Positions 21,855 through 32,694 of a DNA stretch of 35,900 nucleotides are shown piece after piece. The stretch comes from Mycolicibacter senuensis. Its GTDB lineage: Bacteria; Actinomycetota; Actinomycetes; Mycobacteriales; Mycobacteriaceae. How positions within the stretch are numbered: position 1 is the first letter of the stretch; each line of letters begins with the position of its first letter. The stretch spans positions 1-35,900 of the forward strand of contig NZ_QMEX01000032.1 of NCBI RefSeq assembly GCF_003284925.1, written 5' to 3'. Made by a program: the position numbers and the translations under genes. A model generated the notes under the pieces. It did not search any database. It was not told where the DNA came from and saw nothing but the letters and a program-made list of their open reading frames with translations.

Positions 21855-24119
21855 ATGACCCGACTGTCGACGCTGCTCGACGAGATCGACTCCGGCGCGG
21901 TGCTATTGCCGGAGTTCCAACGCGGCTACGTGTGGAACCGCGACCAGGTCCGCGGCCTGATGCGCTCGCTGTACCGCGGCTACCCGGTCGGCGGGCTGCT
22001 GATGTGGGAGACCGCCTCCGAGGACGTCACCGTGCGCGGGGCGGCCGGAGCCAGCGGCACCAGGCAGCTGCTGCTCGACGGCCAGCAGCGGGTCACGTCC
22101 ATGTACGGCGTCATCCGCGGCACGCCTCCCCCGTTCTTCGAGGGCGACCCAAACGCGTTCACCGGACTGCACTTCAACGTCGCGACCGAGACGTTCGAGT
22201 TCTACGCGCCGATGAAGATGGCCGACGACCCGACCTGGGTGAACGTCACCGAGTTGTTCCGCCGTGGCCCGTTCGAGTACCTCACAGCGTTCCCCGATGT
22301 CGAACGCGAGGTGCTCAATACCTACCTGGAGCGGCTCAACCGGATCAAGGAGATCGAGAACCGCGACTTCAACCAAGAGAAGATCACCGGGTCCGGCAAG
22401 ACAGTCGATGAAGTCGTCGACATCTTCAACAAGGTCAACTCCGGCGGCACCAAACTCACCAAAGGTGATCTCGCACTGGCTAAGCTCTGCGCCGATTGGC
22501 CCGATGCCCGCAAGGAGATGCGCGATGATCTAGACCGCTGGCGTAGCGCCGGCTTCAAATTCTCGCTGGACTGGCTGCTGCGCAATGCGACCGCGGTGGC
22601 AACCGGCCGAGCGCTGTTCTCCTCACTGAGCGACGTCCCAGCCGCCGGCTTCCAGATCGCGTTGAAGCAATCGGTCAACCACATCGGCAGCTTTCTGGAC
22701 GCGGTCTCCGGCCGGCTCGGGCTCGACCACGACCGAGTGCTGATGGGCCGCTACGCGGCGCCGGTGATCACCCGGCTTCTGCACCTTAACGGTGGAAGGT
22801 TCACGGACAGCACGCACCGAGACAAGGTGCTCTACTGGTATGTCCACTCCGCCTTGTGGGGCCGGTTCAGCGGTTCCACCGAGACCGTGCTGCAGCAGGA
22901 TTACGAAACAGCAGAACGCGGCGGTGTCGACGCTCTGATCGCAACACTGGAGCGCGTGCGGGGCGGCCGACTGGTCGTCGGACCCGACGACTTCGCCGGA
23001 GCGACCCGCGGGGCGCGTTTCTACCCCCTGCTGTACCTGCTGACCCGCGTCGACGGCGCCCGCGACTTCGGCAGCGGATTGGAGCTGCGCGCCGAGCAGC
23101 TCGGCAAGCTGACCTCCCTGCAAGTCCACCACATCTTCCCCAAGGCACTGCTGCGCAAGCACGGCTTCGACCGCGGCGACATCAACGCGCTGGCGAACTT
23201 CTGTTTTCTCACTCAGGCCACCAACATCGCGATCGGAATGCGCGACCCCGCGGAGTACCTGCCCGAGGTCGCCGCCAAGCACCCGGGTGTCCTTGAATCG
23301 CAGTGGATTCCCACCGATCCTGAGCTGTGGCGGGTCGAGCGTTACCACGATTTTCTGGCTGCCAGGCGTGAGCTTCTGGCCGAATCCGCACAACGATTTC
23401 TCACGAGCTTGCTGAACTCTGAAGACGCACACGACGGTACGGCGTTGGCGCCCCTGCACGTCGCCGACGAGACCGTCGATGACCCGCGCGCCGAGCAGGT
23501 GCAGGCCGTGATCGCAGAGCTGGCCGGGCGCGGCTTCGCCACACCCACCGTCGACGCCGAGATCGCCGACCCGGTGAGCGGTGTTCAGTTGGCGGTAGCC
23601 GAGGCGTTCTGGCCCGACGGATTGCAAACGGGCGTCGGCGCGCCCGTCATCCTCGAACTCGACCCCGACGACGCCGATCTGCCCCGGCTGGAAGAACTCG
23701 GCTACAAAGTGTTCACCTCAGTCGACGCCTTGCGTGGTTTCGTCGACAAGGAGAGCACCGACGCCGCCGGCGAGCAGGCCGAGGTGGTCGAATACCCGGA
23801 GACCGCCGACGACAACCTGCAACGAGCGTTCGCCGGCCGCATGACCGACGTGTACCGGCGCGGGCTTGCCGAGGCCGACTACAACGCCACCTATTTCCGC
23901 AGCATGCTCGCCGAGCACGGACCGCTCGCCACCGCGCACAAGTTGCTGGCGGCGCCGGCGGTATCCGACGGCTTCGCCGCATTGTGGGAACGCGGCCGGA
24001 TGGACCTCACCGTGGAAGCCGTCGTGGTGGAGCCACAGTTCGCCGAACTGTTCAACGCCGATGAAATCGCGGCGGCGCGGCGACGACTGGAGCAGTTCGG
24101 GTATGTGCCCGAAGGGTGA
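21855..24119 (+). CDS. DUF262 protein with DUF1524-type HNH motif (GmrSD-like) and extra C-terminal domains
   Basis: 754 residues. The N-terminal DUF262 is ParB/sulfiredoxin-like: PEFQRGYVW (16-24) and DGQQR (75-79), a nucleotide-binding and hydrolysing site. A middle HxxP-type HNH motif, HHIFPK (425-430), followed by an asparagine-rich N-x-x-N-F/ATN pattern, marks a DUF1524-like nuclease. Single-chain DUF262-DUF1524 proteins such as GmrSD are type IV restriction enzymes against modified phage DNA. Residues about 550-640 and 650-754 are two further domains; the last has SDGFAALWERGRMDLTVEA, a motif I have seen in other defence-type proteins but cannot name. The ATG has GAGGAG nine bases upstream. 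The context with UvrD suggests a paired nuclease-helicase module in which this protein cuts. Whether it recognises modified DNA cannot be read from the sequence. Confidence 0.9.
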   Translation: MTRLSTLLDEIDSGAVLLPEFQRGYVWNRDQVRGLMRSLYRGYPVGGLLMWETASEDVTVRGAAGASGTRQLLLDGQQRVTSMYGVIRGTPPPFFEGDPNAFTGLHFNVATETFEFYAPMKMADDPTWVNVTELFRRGPFEYLTAFPDVEREVLNTYLERLNRIKEIENRDFNQEKITGSGKTVDEVVDIFNKVNSGGTKLTKGDLALAKLCADWPDARKEMRDDLDRWRSAGFKFSLDWLLRNATAVATGRALFSSLSDVPAAGFQIALKQSVNHIGSFLDAVSGRLGLDHDRVLMGRYAAPVITRLLHLNGGRFTDSTHRDKVLYWYVHSALWGRFSGSTETVLQQDYETAERGGVDALIATLERVRGGRLVVGPDDFAGATRGARFYPLLYLLTRVDGARDFGSGLELRAEQLGKLTSLQVHHIFPKALLRKHGFDRGDINALANFCFLTQATNIAIGMRDPAEYLPEVAAKHPGVLESQWIPTDPELWRVERYHDFLAARRELLAESAQRFLTSLLNSEDAHDGTALAPLHVADETVDDPRAEQVQAVIAELAGRGFATPTVDAEIADPVSGVQLAVAEAFWPDGLQTGVGAPVILELDPDDADLPRLEELGYKVFTSVDALRGFVDKESTDAAGEQAEVVEYPETADDNLQRAFAGRMTDVYRRGLAEADYNATYFRSMLAEHGPLATAHKLLAAPAVSDGFAALWERGRMDLTVEAVVVEPQFAELFNADEIAAARRRLEQFGYVPEG

Positions 24120-24157
24120 GGTGGCTTGCCGTGGAAGCGAGGTCGAGACGAAAGCCG

Positions 24158-25783
24158 TCATACTAGCTTGACCTGGTCGCAGTAGTCCGAATGCCCCTGA
24201 ACCACTCGAGAGACGTTGCGGTCCCTGATCTTTGGGAACTTACTGCCGAATCCTCGCAGGCCTGCAGCCGCGCTACCCGCTTGAACGACCGCGTAGAGGT
24301 GCTTCAACACCTTGTCGTTGGTGGAGTAGTAGTTGTAGACGGCATCGGTCACCGAATCATTGAGGGCGCGCCAGTCCCCCTTTGCGCCCAGTGCTGCACC
24401 GAGCAGGTGAACGGTCTGAATCTTCGGCGCTTCAGGGTCGGTGGCAAGCGTCTGCGCAGCAGTCGCCATCACTCGGGCTCCCAGGCTGTGGCCGACCAAG
24501 ACATAATCTTCGGCATCCGTGCGTGCTAACAGGCCCGCCAGAGCAACTCCGGTCGAGTCGGCCCGTACCTTCGCGGTGTGCCAGGGGTTCATGGCCAGAC
24601 CGGCCGCCATGAAGGCCGCCCCAGCCCCTGGAATCACCTTGGCCGCCCGCTTGCTCGCTCTGGCGGCCATTCCCTTGACAGCTGCAGCAGCGGCGGCTTG
24701 TCCGCCCCCGTAGCCCAGCAATGCCCCGAGCGCCCGAAGCTCCTTGCTTCCCCAATGCACCCGGTAGACCGGTGCGGCCGGGTAGCGCTGTCGGATGATC
24801 GGCTCCCAATCCCCCCATGAGTCACCGCCCGCGGTGAGAAAGCCGCTGGAGACGATGACCGGGGTGCCGACGCCGTCACTGAGCTTGTCGATCCGAAACG
24901 ATTTGTCGGCGCCGATATAGGCGGTAGTCACCCTGGCGCCTAAGCCCCCGCCCAGCACTGCTCCAAGTCCAGCGACAACGGCAGTGCCGCCGGCCATGCC
25001 CAAGCCACCCGCGGCGAGCGAACCACCGCCCAGGAGTGCCAGTCCGTAGCTGGTGGCCGCTGCTCCGGTGTAACCGCCGATCAGGCTGCCGACGGCCCCG
25101 CCGATCGCCGGGGCCAGTGCCAACCCGCCGCTCCCGATGACCACGCCGGCAGCGGTGACAGCGCCTGCGACCCTGGAGCCGAGCGCCAAGTTCTTCTTGT
25201 CGTAGCTCAGGAACTCCCGGTAATTTTCCAGCGCGCCGAACTTACCGTTGATTTTGTCGAAGCTCGGAATCTCATGCCTGTGTTCGGCGCAGAACCTGGG
25301 AATGTGCAGGGCGCCGAAGCCTCGGGTTGCCATGTGCTCGCATCCCGGGGCGGCACAGCCAAGCGTGGGAGCACCGCATCCCACGCACAGATGTCCGGGG
25401 AGGCTGCGTGCGCCCGTGTGCAGTTCGCGGTGGTCCGTGCGCCTGAAGCATGCTGAGCACCACGCTCGGCGCATGGCCGTGCCTTCGATATCGATCAACT
25501 TCGCCATGGCAACGGCGATTTCTTCATGCGCCGCGGCCTGTTTGGCATGGCTGGCACGTTTCTCGGCATTCCGCAGTATTCGCCGCTGCTTCTCGTGCTT
25601 GCCGAAAGCCCACAGGTTATTCACCAGGGTTTGGTTACGCACCATCGCAGGATCACCGCCGACATTCGGCGGTTCTGGCTCGGCGAGGTCACCGGACAGG
25701 TTCAAGGACCGTCCCTGCGGTGACCTGATGGAACAGGAAAGGCCAGTACCCTTGCTCGAGGCGAATGCCACCCTCTGCGCCAC
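24158..25783 (-). CDS. DUF726/TMCO4-type alpha/beta hydrolase with N-terminal zinc cluster
   Basis: 541 residues from the GTG at 25783, chosen because AAGGAG lies eight bases upstream; the frame stays open to 26014 but the extra residues overlap the divergent gene and lack a ribosome site. Cysteines 109, 112, 133, 136, 143, 148 and 165, with histidines, form a zinc-binding region. Residues about 203-288 are glycine-rich and hydrophobic, probably membrane-associated. The hydrolase part has GHSLGAR with Ser433 as nucleophile, Asp490 in STNDK and His531 in QGHSD, a complete triad. The family (DUF726) is known from bacterial defence neighbourhoods and from eukaryotic TMCO4, with unknown substrates, probably esters or lipids. 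It is convergent with the DUF262 gene (38-base gap) and divergent from the coiled-coil gene. A lipase-like effector role is a guess. Confidence 0.8.
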   Translation of the reverse strand: MAQRVAFASSKGTGLSCSIRSPQGRSLNLSGDLAEPEPPNVGGDPAMVRNQTLVNNLWAFGKHEKQRRILRNAEKRASHAKQAAAHEEIAVAMAKLIDIEGTAMRRAWCSACFRRTDHRELHTGARSLPGHLCVGCGAPTLGCAAPGCEHMATRGFGALHIPRFCAEHRHEIPSFDKINGKFGALENYREFLSYDKKNLALGSRVAGAVTAAGVVIGSGGLALAPAIGGAVGSLIGGYTGAAATSYGLALLGGGSLAAGGLGMAGGTAVVAGLGAVLGGGLGARVTTAYIGADKSFRIDKLSDGVGTPVIVSSGFLTAGGDSWGDWEPIIRQRYPAAPVYRVHWGSKELRALGALLGYGGGQAAAAAAVKGMAARASKRAAKVIPGAGAAFMAAGLAMNPWHTAKVRADSTGVALAGLLARTDAEDYVLVGHSLGARVMATAAQTLATDPEAPKIQTVHLLGAALGAKGDWRALNDSVTDAVYNYYSTNDKVLKHLYAVVQAGSAAAGLRGFGSKFPKIRDRNVSRVVQGHSDYCDQVKLV

Positions 25784-25935
25784 GCGAAACTCTCCTTCGA
25801 CACCAGGCAAACCGCCGTTTTCACTTGGAGGCTGCGCTCGCCGTCCAGGGCGAAGCGAAGCAAGAGTATCGCCAGCCACCGACCGATTGCCGCCTAGGAC
25901 TCCACGTCGTCGCTGGCATCCGCCGCTGAACTCGT

Positions 25936-25963
25936 ATGACCTGTCGTCGACGTCAATTAGAAT
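25936..25963 (+). promoter_or_regulatory. candidate promoter of the coiled-coil membrane protein gene
   Basis: ATGACC (25936-25941) and TAGAAT (25958-25963) are spaced by 16 bases and match the -35 and -10 consensus at four and five of six positions. This would place the transcript start near 25970, about 22 bases before the GTG. They lie in the 209-base divergent spacer (25784-25992). I saw no clear promoter for the opposite direction. Confidence 0.35.
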
Positions 25964-25992
25964 CACCGGCGAGTATTCCAGAAAGGTACAAC

Positions 25993-27033
25993 GTGGGGCG
26001 CTCCAAGGATTCATCAGATTGGGACGGCGCCGGGATATTGTTGCTGTTCCTGATCGTCCCGGCTGTGATTGGCGGGATTGCTGCTGTCATTGCGAAAATC
26101 GGCGGAATGCTCGCAGCACTCGGCTGGCTCTGGGTGCCGATTCTGTTCCTCAGCGCTGGCACGTTGACGGTCGTGCTGGTGGAAACGGGCCGACGCCGAC
26201 GCCGAGCAGCATTGGAGGCAGAAGAGCAGCGCCAGCGCGACGCTGCGATCTCGGAGAGTCGAAAAGAGCAGCGACGGGTCAAGGAACGCGAGGCGGCCCG
26301 CAAGAAGGCTGAGGCCCAAGAACGGGAGATTGCCCGCAAGAAGGCTGAGGAAGAGCGACGACGAGCGATCACGCGGCAGAAGGCAGAACGCAGAAGGCAA
26401 GTCGAAGAACTCGGCGAATCCGCCGTCAAGCTCATCGAACGGGCTGAATCGGCGGCCAGCCGGGTGGTCCAAACCGAGGCCGCCTCGATGGGATGGCTCG
26501 GCGACCCACATGAGTTGGATTTCAGCCCCGATTTGCTGATGATTACCACGACTCTGAAGTCTGGGGCACAGCTACGCCAGCTGGCCGATGAGCTTAGGGC
26601 TCTGCCCGACCACAGCGACGAGGACCGTGCGCGCCTCGCCGACGCCAAGCGCGCTGCTGAGAAATTGTGGCGGCAGGCATCTGACCGCGCGAATCTTCTG
26701 CGGGAATGTGCGACACAAGCATGTCGTATCGATGAGTCGCTCCAAGAGGAACGCGAACGGGCACGGATCGCCGGGTTGCGTGATGACGTTGCCAGCCGCC
26801 TGGATGCGGCTTTGTACGGCGCTGCTGCCACACCGGAGAGCCCGCCGTCAGACAGCCCTGACAAGGTGTTCGCCCTTGTCGCTGCCTATCAGGAGATCAA
26901 AGGCACCCTTGAGCTCGACCGTCAGGGTCGATGCGATGACAAGGACGACGCAACGGATACACCGGCCGACAACGGCTCGTCTTGGGGAGTACTCACCCCC
27001 GTCAACCGCGCGTGGCACTGGGCTTTCGGATGA
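25993..27033 (+). CDS. Two-pass membrane protein with long coiled coil
   Basis: 346 residues from the GTG at 25993, with AGAAAGG as ribosome site; an ATG at 25936 would start inside the likely promoter. A short N-terminus is followed by two hydrophobic segments (about 14-34 and 40-62) with a tight loop, then an arginine/lysine/glutamate-rich coiled coil (about 66-145) that includes a near-exact 12-residue repeat. The rest is helical and soluble, ending in a low-complexity acidic tail. The second membrane segment is followed by RRRRR, so the coiled coil should face the cytoplasm. I recognise no family. Divergent pairing with a defence-type hydrolase suggests a membrane anchor or effector for that protein, but this is inference. 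The gene is convergent with the amidohydrolase, 28 bases away, with no clear terminator between them. Confidence 0.75.
   Translation: MGRSKDSSDWDGAGILLLFLIVPAVIGGIAAVIAKIGGMLAALGWLWVPILFLSAGTLTVVLVETGRRRRRAALEAEEQRQRDAAISESRKEQRRVKEREAARKKAEAQEREIARKKAEEERRRAITRQKAERRRQVEELGESAVKLIERAESAASRVVQTEAASMGWLGDPHELDFSPDLLMITTTLKSGAQLRQLADELRALPDHSDEDRARLADAKRAAEKLWRQASDRANLLRECATQACRIDESLQEERERARIAGLRDDVASRLDAALYGAAATPESPPSDSPDKVFALVAAYQEIKGTLELDRQGRCDDKDDATDTPADNGSSWGVLTPVNRAWHWAFG
26296..26350 (+). repeat. short direct repeat inside the coiled-coil gene
   Basis: A 19-base sequence beginning GCCCGCAAGAAGG occurs at 26296-26314 and again at 26332-26350, offset by 36 bases (12 codons). It encodes the repeated ARKKAE unit of the coiled coil and looks like a tandem duplication that could expand or contract in frame. 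Confidence 0.7.
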
Positions 27034-27061
27034 GAACGGAACGCCTGCCCGTCGCCAACTG

Positions 27062-28795
27062 CTACCCCAGCACCTTGCCGTAAGTCTGCCGGCCCATCAG
27101 ATAGGTGGCCTCGACGGCGACGTCACGCAGCTCGGTCGGCGGGACCCGCCGCGGGTTCTGCGAGAGCACCACCAGATCGGCGTACTTGCCGGCCTCCAGG
27201 CTGCCGATCTCGGTGTCCAGCCGCAGCTGCCAGGCGGCATTGAGCGTCTGCGCCCGGAGCGCGGCATCGACCGCGATGCGCTGCTCGGGGGCCAGCACCC
27301 GGCCGCTGCCCTTGGCGATCCGGTTCACCGCGGTGGCGATGTTGCCGACCGGGTCGGGCGGGGTGACGGTGCCGTCGTTGTGAAACGACAGCCGCAGTCC
27401 GGCGTCCAGCGCCGAGCGGGCCGACATCCAATGCGCCCCGTGATCGGGACCGAACAGCTTGTCCACCAGCACATCTCCCCAGAAGTAGATGTGTTCGATG
27501 AACATGCTCGGGGTGACACCCAGGCGCGCGGCCCGGGCGAACTGATCGGGCCGCATGGCACCGACGTGTTCGATTCGGGGACGCAGTGCCGGGGGTACTC
27601 GCGCCTGCTCGAAGGCGTCCAGCACGACGTCGATGGCGGCGTCGCCCTGCACGTGGCAGGAAACCTGCCAGCGTTGCTCGATGAAGGCCGCCGCCAGCTG
27701 CTGGATCTGTTCGGGGGTGTAGTTCATGCCGCCGCGGTGGTCGCGGCCCAACCCCATGCTCGCCGTCGTGGCGTTGGTCAGGTACGGGAACGTGGTGAAG
27801 ATGTTGCCCTGCCACGGTGATCCGTCGGCCCAGATCTTCATGCCGATCTTGTCGAACAGCACGTCGGCACCGGCCCGCTTGCCGCGCATGTTGTCGGCGT
27901 CGTCGGCAAGCTCAGGCGTGCCGATCTCGTAGGCGCGGACCCGGATCGCACAGTCGGGTTGCTGGGCGAGCTTGCCGAACACCTCGGACTGCGTACGCGC
28001 ATCGTAGGAGTGCTCGGTGGCGGTCGCGATGCCCGCGCGGGCCAGCTGGGCGTAAGCCCAGCGCAGGTTGTCGCCGGCGTTGGCCATGATCGCGCCGGAG
28101 AACGGTGCGGTCAGCGCCATCAGCGCCGCCGCCTCGCGCACCTCGCCGGTCAGCTGCCCGTCGGGCCCGCGCAGGTACTGGGCGCCGGGCGGGTTGGGGG
28201 TGGTCTTGGTGATTCCGGCCGCGGCGAACGCGGCGGTGTTGCCGTAGCCGGCGTGGCCGCTGTTGGTGATGATCACCACGGGGTTCTGCGGTGCCAGCCG
28301 GTCCAGCTCGGTGCGGGTGAACGACTGCAACCCGGTCTGCAGCAGCGGGTCGACACCGTTGAGCAGGATCGGCTGGCCCTTCGGCGTGTCCGCCACGGCC
28401 TCGGTCAGCTTCTGGAACACCCCGCCGGCGGTGGAGACCGTGAACGGACGCACATCGATGGCCGGCGGGGCCAGCGTGGTACCCATTTCGAACGGGTGGC
28501 CATGCGGCTCCACGAACGCCGGCAGCAACGCCCGCCCGCGCAGGTCGACGACGGTGGTCTCCGACCCCCGCAGCCGCAGCACGTCCTCGGCGCTGCCGAC
28601 CATGCTGATCCGGGCGCCGGTGACCGCGAGCGCTTCGGCCTCGGGCGCGCCCGGCGTCACCGTCACCACCGGGCCGCCGATGAAGATGGTGTCGGCCCCG
28701 GGCCCCCGCGATCCGCAGCCGGCCAGCCCGCCCACCGCCGTACCGGCCGCCGCAGCCGCCATGCCGACCATGAACCGTCGCCTGCTCGTCGTCAC
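27062..28795 (-). CDS. Tat-exported lipoprotein amidohydrolase (YtcJ-like, amidohydrolase 3)
   Basis: 577 residues. The N-terminus has a twin-arginine motif SRRRF (4-8), a hydrophobic stretch and a lipobox LAGC with Cys27, so it should be exported folded by Tat and lipid-anchored outside the membrane. The metal-binding H-x-H of the amidohydrolase barrel is at 98-100 (PHGHP). Later motifs include KIWADGSPWQG, SCHVQGDAA, IEHVGAM and a final HNDGTV with an Asp ligand. This is the YtcJ-like branch, which hydrolyses amide or N-formyl bonds of small molecules; the substrate is unknown. The start is GTG at 28795. It runs in the same direction as the SUF operon, 121 bases after the zinc-ribbon hydrolase gene, and probably has its own promoter. 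I see it as core-genome sequence marking the right boundary of the island. Confidence 0.88.
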   Translation of the reverse strand: MTTSRRRFMVGMAAAAAGTAVGGLAGCGSRGPGADTIFIGGPVVTVTPGAPEAEALAVTGARISMVGSAEDVLRLRGSETTVVDLRGRALLPAFVEPHGHPFEMGTTLAPPAIDVRPFTVSTAGGVFQKLTEAVADTPKGQPILLNGVDPLLQTGLQSFTRTELDRLAPQNPVVIITNSGHAGYGNTAAFAAAGITKTTPNPPGAQYLRGPDGQLTGEVREAAALMALTAPFSGAIMANAGDNLRWAYAQLARAGIATATEHSYDARTQSEVFGKLAQQPDCAIRVRAYEIGTPELADDADNMRGKRAGADVLFDKIGMKIWADGSPWQGNIFTTFPYLTNATTASMGLGRDHRGGMNYTPEQIQQLAAAFIEQRWQVSCHVQGDAAIDVVLDAFEQARVPPALRPRIEHVGAMRPDQFARAARLGVTPSMFIEHIYFWGDVLVDKLFGPDHGAHWMSARSALDAGLRLSFHNDGTVTPPDPVGNIATAVNRIAKGSGRVLAPEQRIAVDAALRAQTLNAAWQLRLDTEIGSLEAGKYADLVVLSQNPRRVPPTELRDVAVEATYLMGRQTYGKVLG

Positions 28796-28897
28796 CCTGT
28801 CCGCTCTTCCCAGTTGCAGTCGACCGCCGCCAAAGGCCTTACGCGGTTCACGCGACGAGTATGGCAGCGACCGTCACACCACTGTCGTCCAGCCACC

Positions 28898-28915
28898 CGG
28901 GGCCACTGGGCCCCG
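28898..28915 (-). terminator. GC-rich hairpin after the last gene of the SUF operon
   Basis: CGGGGCC and GGCCCCG form a seven-base-pair stem with the loop ACTG, one base beyond the stop of the metallo-hydrolase gene on the minus strand. There is no T tract, but mycobacterial terminators often lack one. It may end SUF transcription before the amidohydrolase gene. Confidence 0.4.
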
Positions 28916-28916
28916 C

Positions 28917-29738
28917 TCACGTGAGAGCGTCGTGATCGCCGCGCACCCAGGCGGCATGTCGGTCGGCGGAGAACCGGATCGCTGCCGCGCCGTCGGCGTC
29001 GATGACGTTGTCCAACAGGCCGTATATCCGGTCGAACCGCAGCTCGGCCAAGGTGCCGGCCATCCGCTGCACGACGGCGGCCGACAGCGGGATCCGGTTC
29101 GGATAGCTTCGCAGGAAGGCCACGGTGCGCCGGTCGGGGTTCGGGAAGACGGTGTCGCCGACCAGCAGCACGCCACGCCCGTCGGCGCCGTCATCCCAGC
29201 AGGCCACCGCGCTGCCGGGAAAGTGGCCCCCCACCTGCACCACCGTCAGCCCCGCCACCGGCTGCAACCGGTCCGACCAGTAGTGGATCATCGGGTCGGG
29301 CCGCATCACCCATTGCGCGTCGGCGGCGTTGACGTACACCGGCACCCCACCGAGGCGGTGACTCCATTGCACCTGCGCGCCGAACATGTGCGGGTGGCTC
29401 GCGACGATCGCGGCGACCGGGCCGTGCTCGGTCACCGCGGCCACCGCGGCATCATCGAGGAAACCGGAGGGATCCCACAACACATTGCCGTCCGAGTCGC
29501 CGGCAGTGCACACCAGCTTGCCCAGCTGGCCGATGCCGAACGGCGGCGTGCTGCCGATCCCGATCAGGCCGGGCTCGAGGACGGCGACGGTGGACCGAAA
29601 CCCCTCGCCGGCCAACTCGTCGAGCGTCGCCCACCGCTGACCGTCGGCCGGTACCCACTGGCGCTCGTCGGCGCAGATCGCGCAGACCTCCGGCGTGGCG
29701 TCGTGCTCGACGCCGCATGTCCTGCACAACCAGAACAC
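28917..29738 (-). CDS. Metallo-beta-lactamase-fold hydrolase with N-terminal zinc ribbon
   Basis: 273 residues from a GTG, with GGAG eight bases upstream. Residues 1-25 hold a small rubredoxin-like zinc or iron ribbon (Cys5, 8, 19, 22). The rest resembles a metallo-beta-lactamase fold: SHPHMFGA (His115, His117), GGHFPG (His172) and GDTVF (Asp195). The usual HxHxDH signature is reduced to HxH, because the Asp-His pair is replaced by Phe-Gly, so the metal site is reduced to one metal or altered. I recall a family with HPHxYG-type sequences that keeps this change, so it is probably a family trait and not decay. It begins 15 bases after sufT and is likely the last gene of the SUF operon. A link to iron-sulfur or redox metabolism is suggested only by position and the CxxC ribbon. 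No substrate is known to me. Confidence 0.8.
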   Translation of the reverse strand: MFWLCRTCGVEHDATPEVCAICADERQWVPADGQRWATLDELAGEGFRSTVAVLEPGLIGIGSTPPFGIGQLGKLVCTAGDSDGNVLWDPSGFLDDAAVAAVTEHGPVAAIVASHPHMFGAQVQWSHRLGGVPVYVNAADAQWVMRPDPMIHYWSDRLQPVAGLTVVQVGGHFPGSAVACWDDGADGRGVLLVGDTVFPNPDRRTVAFLRSYPNRIPLSAAVVQRMAGTLAELRFDRIYGLLDNVIDADGAAAIRFSADRHAAWVRGDHDALT

Positions 29739-29753
29739 GCAGCCGGCTCCGCT

Positions 29754-30095
29754 TTAGACCGTGAAGCCGACGGCGCGCATCATCTCGCGGCCCTCGTCGG
29801 TGATCTTGTCCGGACCCCAGGCCGGCTCCCAGACCCAGCTGAGGTCCAGCTTCTTGACCAGTCCCGCACCGACGGTCGCGTTCTCGACCTGCTCGGCGAT
29901 CATGTCCTGCAGCGGACAGGCCGGCGAGGTGAGCGTCATGGTCACCACCGCGGCGGCACCTTCCTCGTCCTGCCGGATCGCCAGGTCGTAGACCAGCCCG
30001 AGGTCCATGACGTTGATGCCGATCTCGGGGTCGATGACGTCGTGCATCGACTCCTCGACCTCGGCGAGTAGCTCGTCGGGTCCGGTTTCGCTCAT
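29754..30095 (-). CDS. sufT: SufT, MIP18/DUF59-family iron-sulfur assembly factor
   Basis: 113 residues. It has the DUF59 core: DPEIGINVMDLGLVYD (22-37) and TSPACPLQD with the conserved Cys60. SufT helps maturation of iron-sulfur proteins, probably at carrier or target-delivery steps. The M. tuberculosis counterpart is Rv1466, in the same place after the SufU-type gene. It starts at an ATG 30 bases after the sufU stop. Length and motifs are normal for the family. Confidence 0.92.
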   Translation of the reverse strand: MSETGPDELLAEVEESMHDVIDPEIGINVMDLGLVYDLAIRQDEEGAAAVVTMTLTSPACPLQDMIAEQVENATVGAGLVKKLDLSWVWEPAWGPDKITDEGREMMRAVGFTV

Positions 30096-30125
30096 TGCTT
30101 CATCTCCTGGGTTGTCGCCACTGAC

Positions 30126-30590
30126 TCATGCCAGCGTGTTTTCTTCCGTCTTGGCGAGCGCCTGCGCCAACGCGTCTTTGAACGCCATCCAGCCCAGCAG
30201 CGCGCATTTGACCCGCGCCGGGTACTTGGCCACCCCGGCGAACGCGACCCCGTCGCCGAGCACCTCTTCGTCACCCTCGACGGTCCCCCGCGACGAGATC
30301 ATCTCGTGGAACGCATCGAACTTCGTCAAGGCTTCGGGCACTGTCAATCCGATCACCTCAGCGGCCAGCACCGACGTCGCCGCCTGCGAGATCGAACAGC
30401 CCTGCCCGTCGTAGGAGACGTCGGCGATCCGCTCGCCGTCATCGGAGACCGCCACCCGCAAGGTCAATTCGTCGCCGCACGTCGGGTTGACGTGGTGGAC
30501 CTGCGCGCCGTAGGGCTCCCGCAGCCCGCGATGCTGCGGGTGCTTGTAGTGATCGAGGATCACTTCCTGGTAGAACTGCTCGAGGCGCAC
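30126..30590 (-). CDS. sufU: SufU, zinc-dependent sulfur acceptor for SufS
   Basis: 154 residues of the IscU-like fold. The ligands Cys38, Asp40, Cys65 and Cys129 are all present. The spacing between the second and third cysteines contains the insertion of about 20 residues that separates SufU from IscU scaffolds. In Gram-positive bacteria SufU takes persulfide from SufS and passes it to SufBCD; that role is from family knowledge. It starts at a GTG three bases after the sufS stop, so the two are tightly coupled. M. tuberculosis equivalent: Rv1465. Confidence 0.94.
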   Translation of the reverse strand: MRLEQFYQEVILDHYKHPQHRGLREPYGAQVHHVNPTCGDELTLRVAVSDDGERIADVSYDGQGCSISQAATSVLAAEVIGLTVPEALTKFDAFHEMISSRGTVEGDEEVLGDGVAFAGVAKYPARVKCALLGWMAFKDALAQALAKTEENTLA

Positions 30591-30593
30591 GTC

Positions 30594-32665
<2,072 letters not shown>

Positions 32666-32694
32666 TGCTGTTTGGTGTCCTTAAGTCTTGGTGG

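Noticed and set aside
25784..26014. Longer start for the DUF726 hydrolase at 26014
   Set aside because: It would overlap the divergent gene and its promoter and lacks a ribosome site; the GTG at 25783 has AAGGAG at good spacing.
26588..27820. Plus-strand frame running from the coiled-coil gene into the amidohydrolase
   Set aside because: It is out of frame with one real gene and antisense to the other, with no matching motifs.
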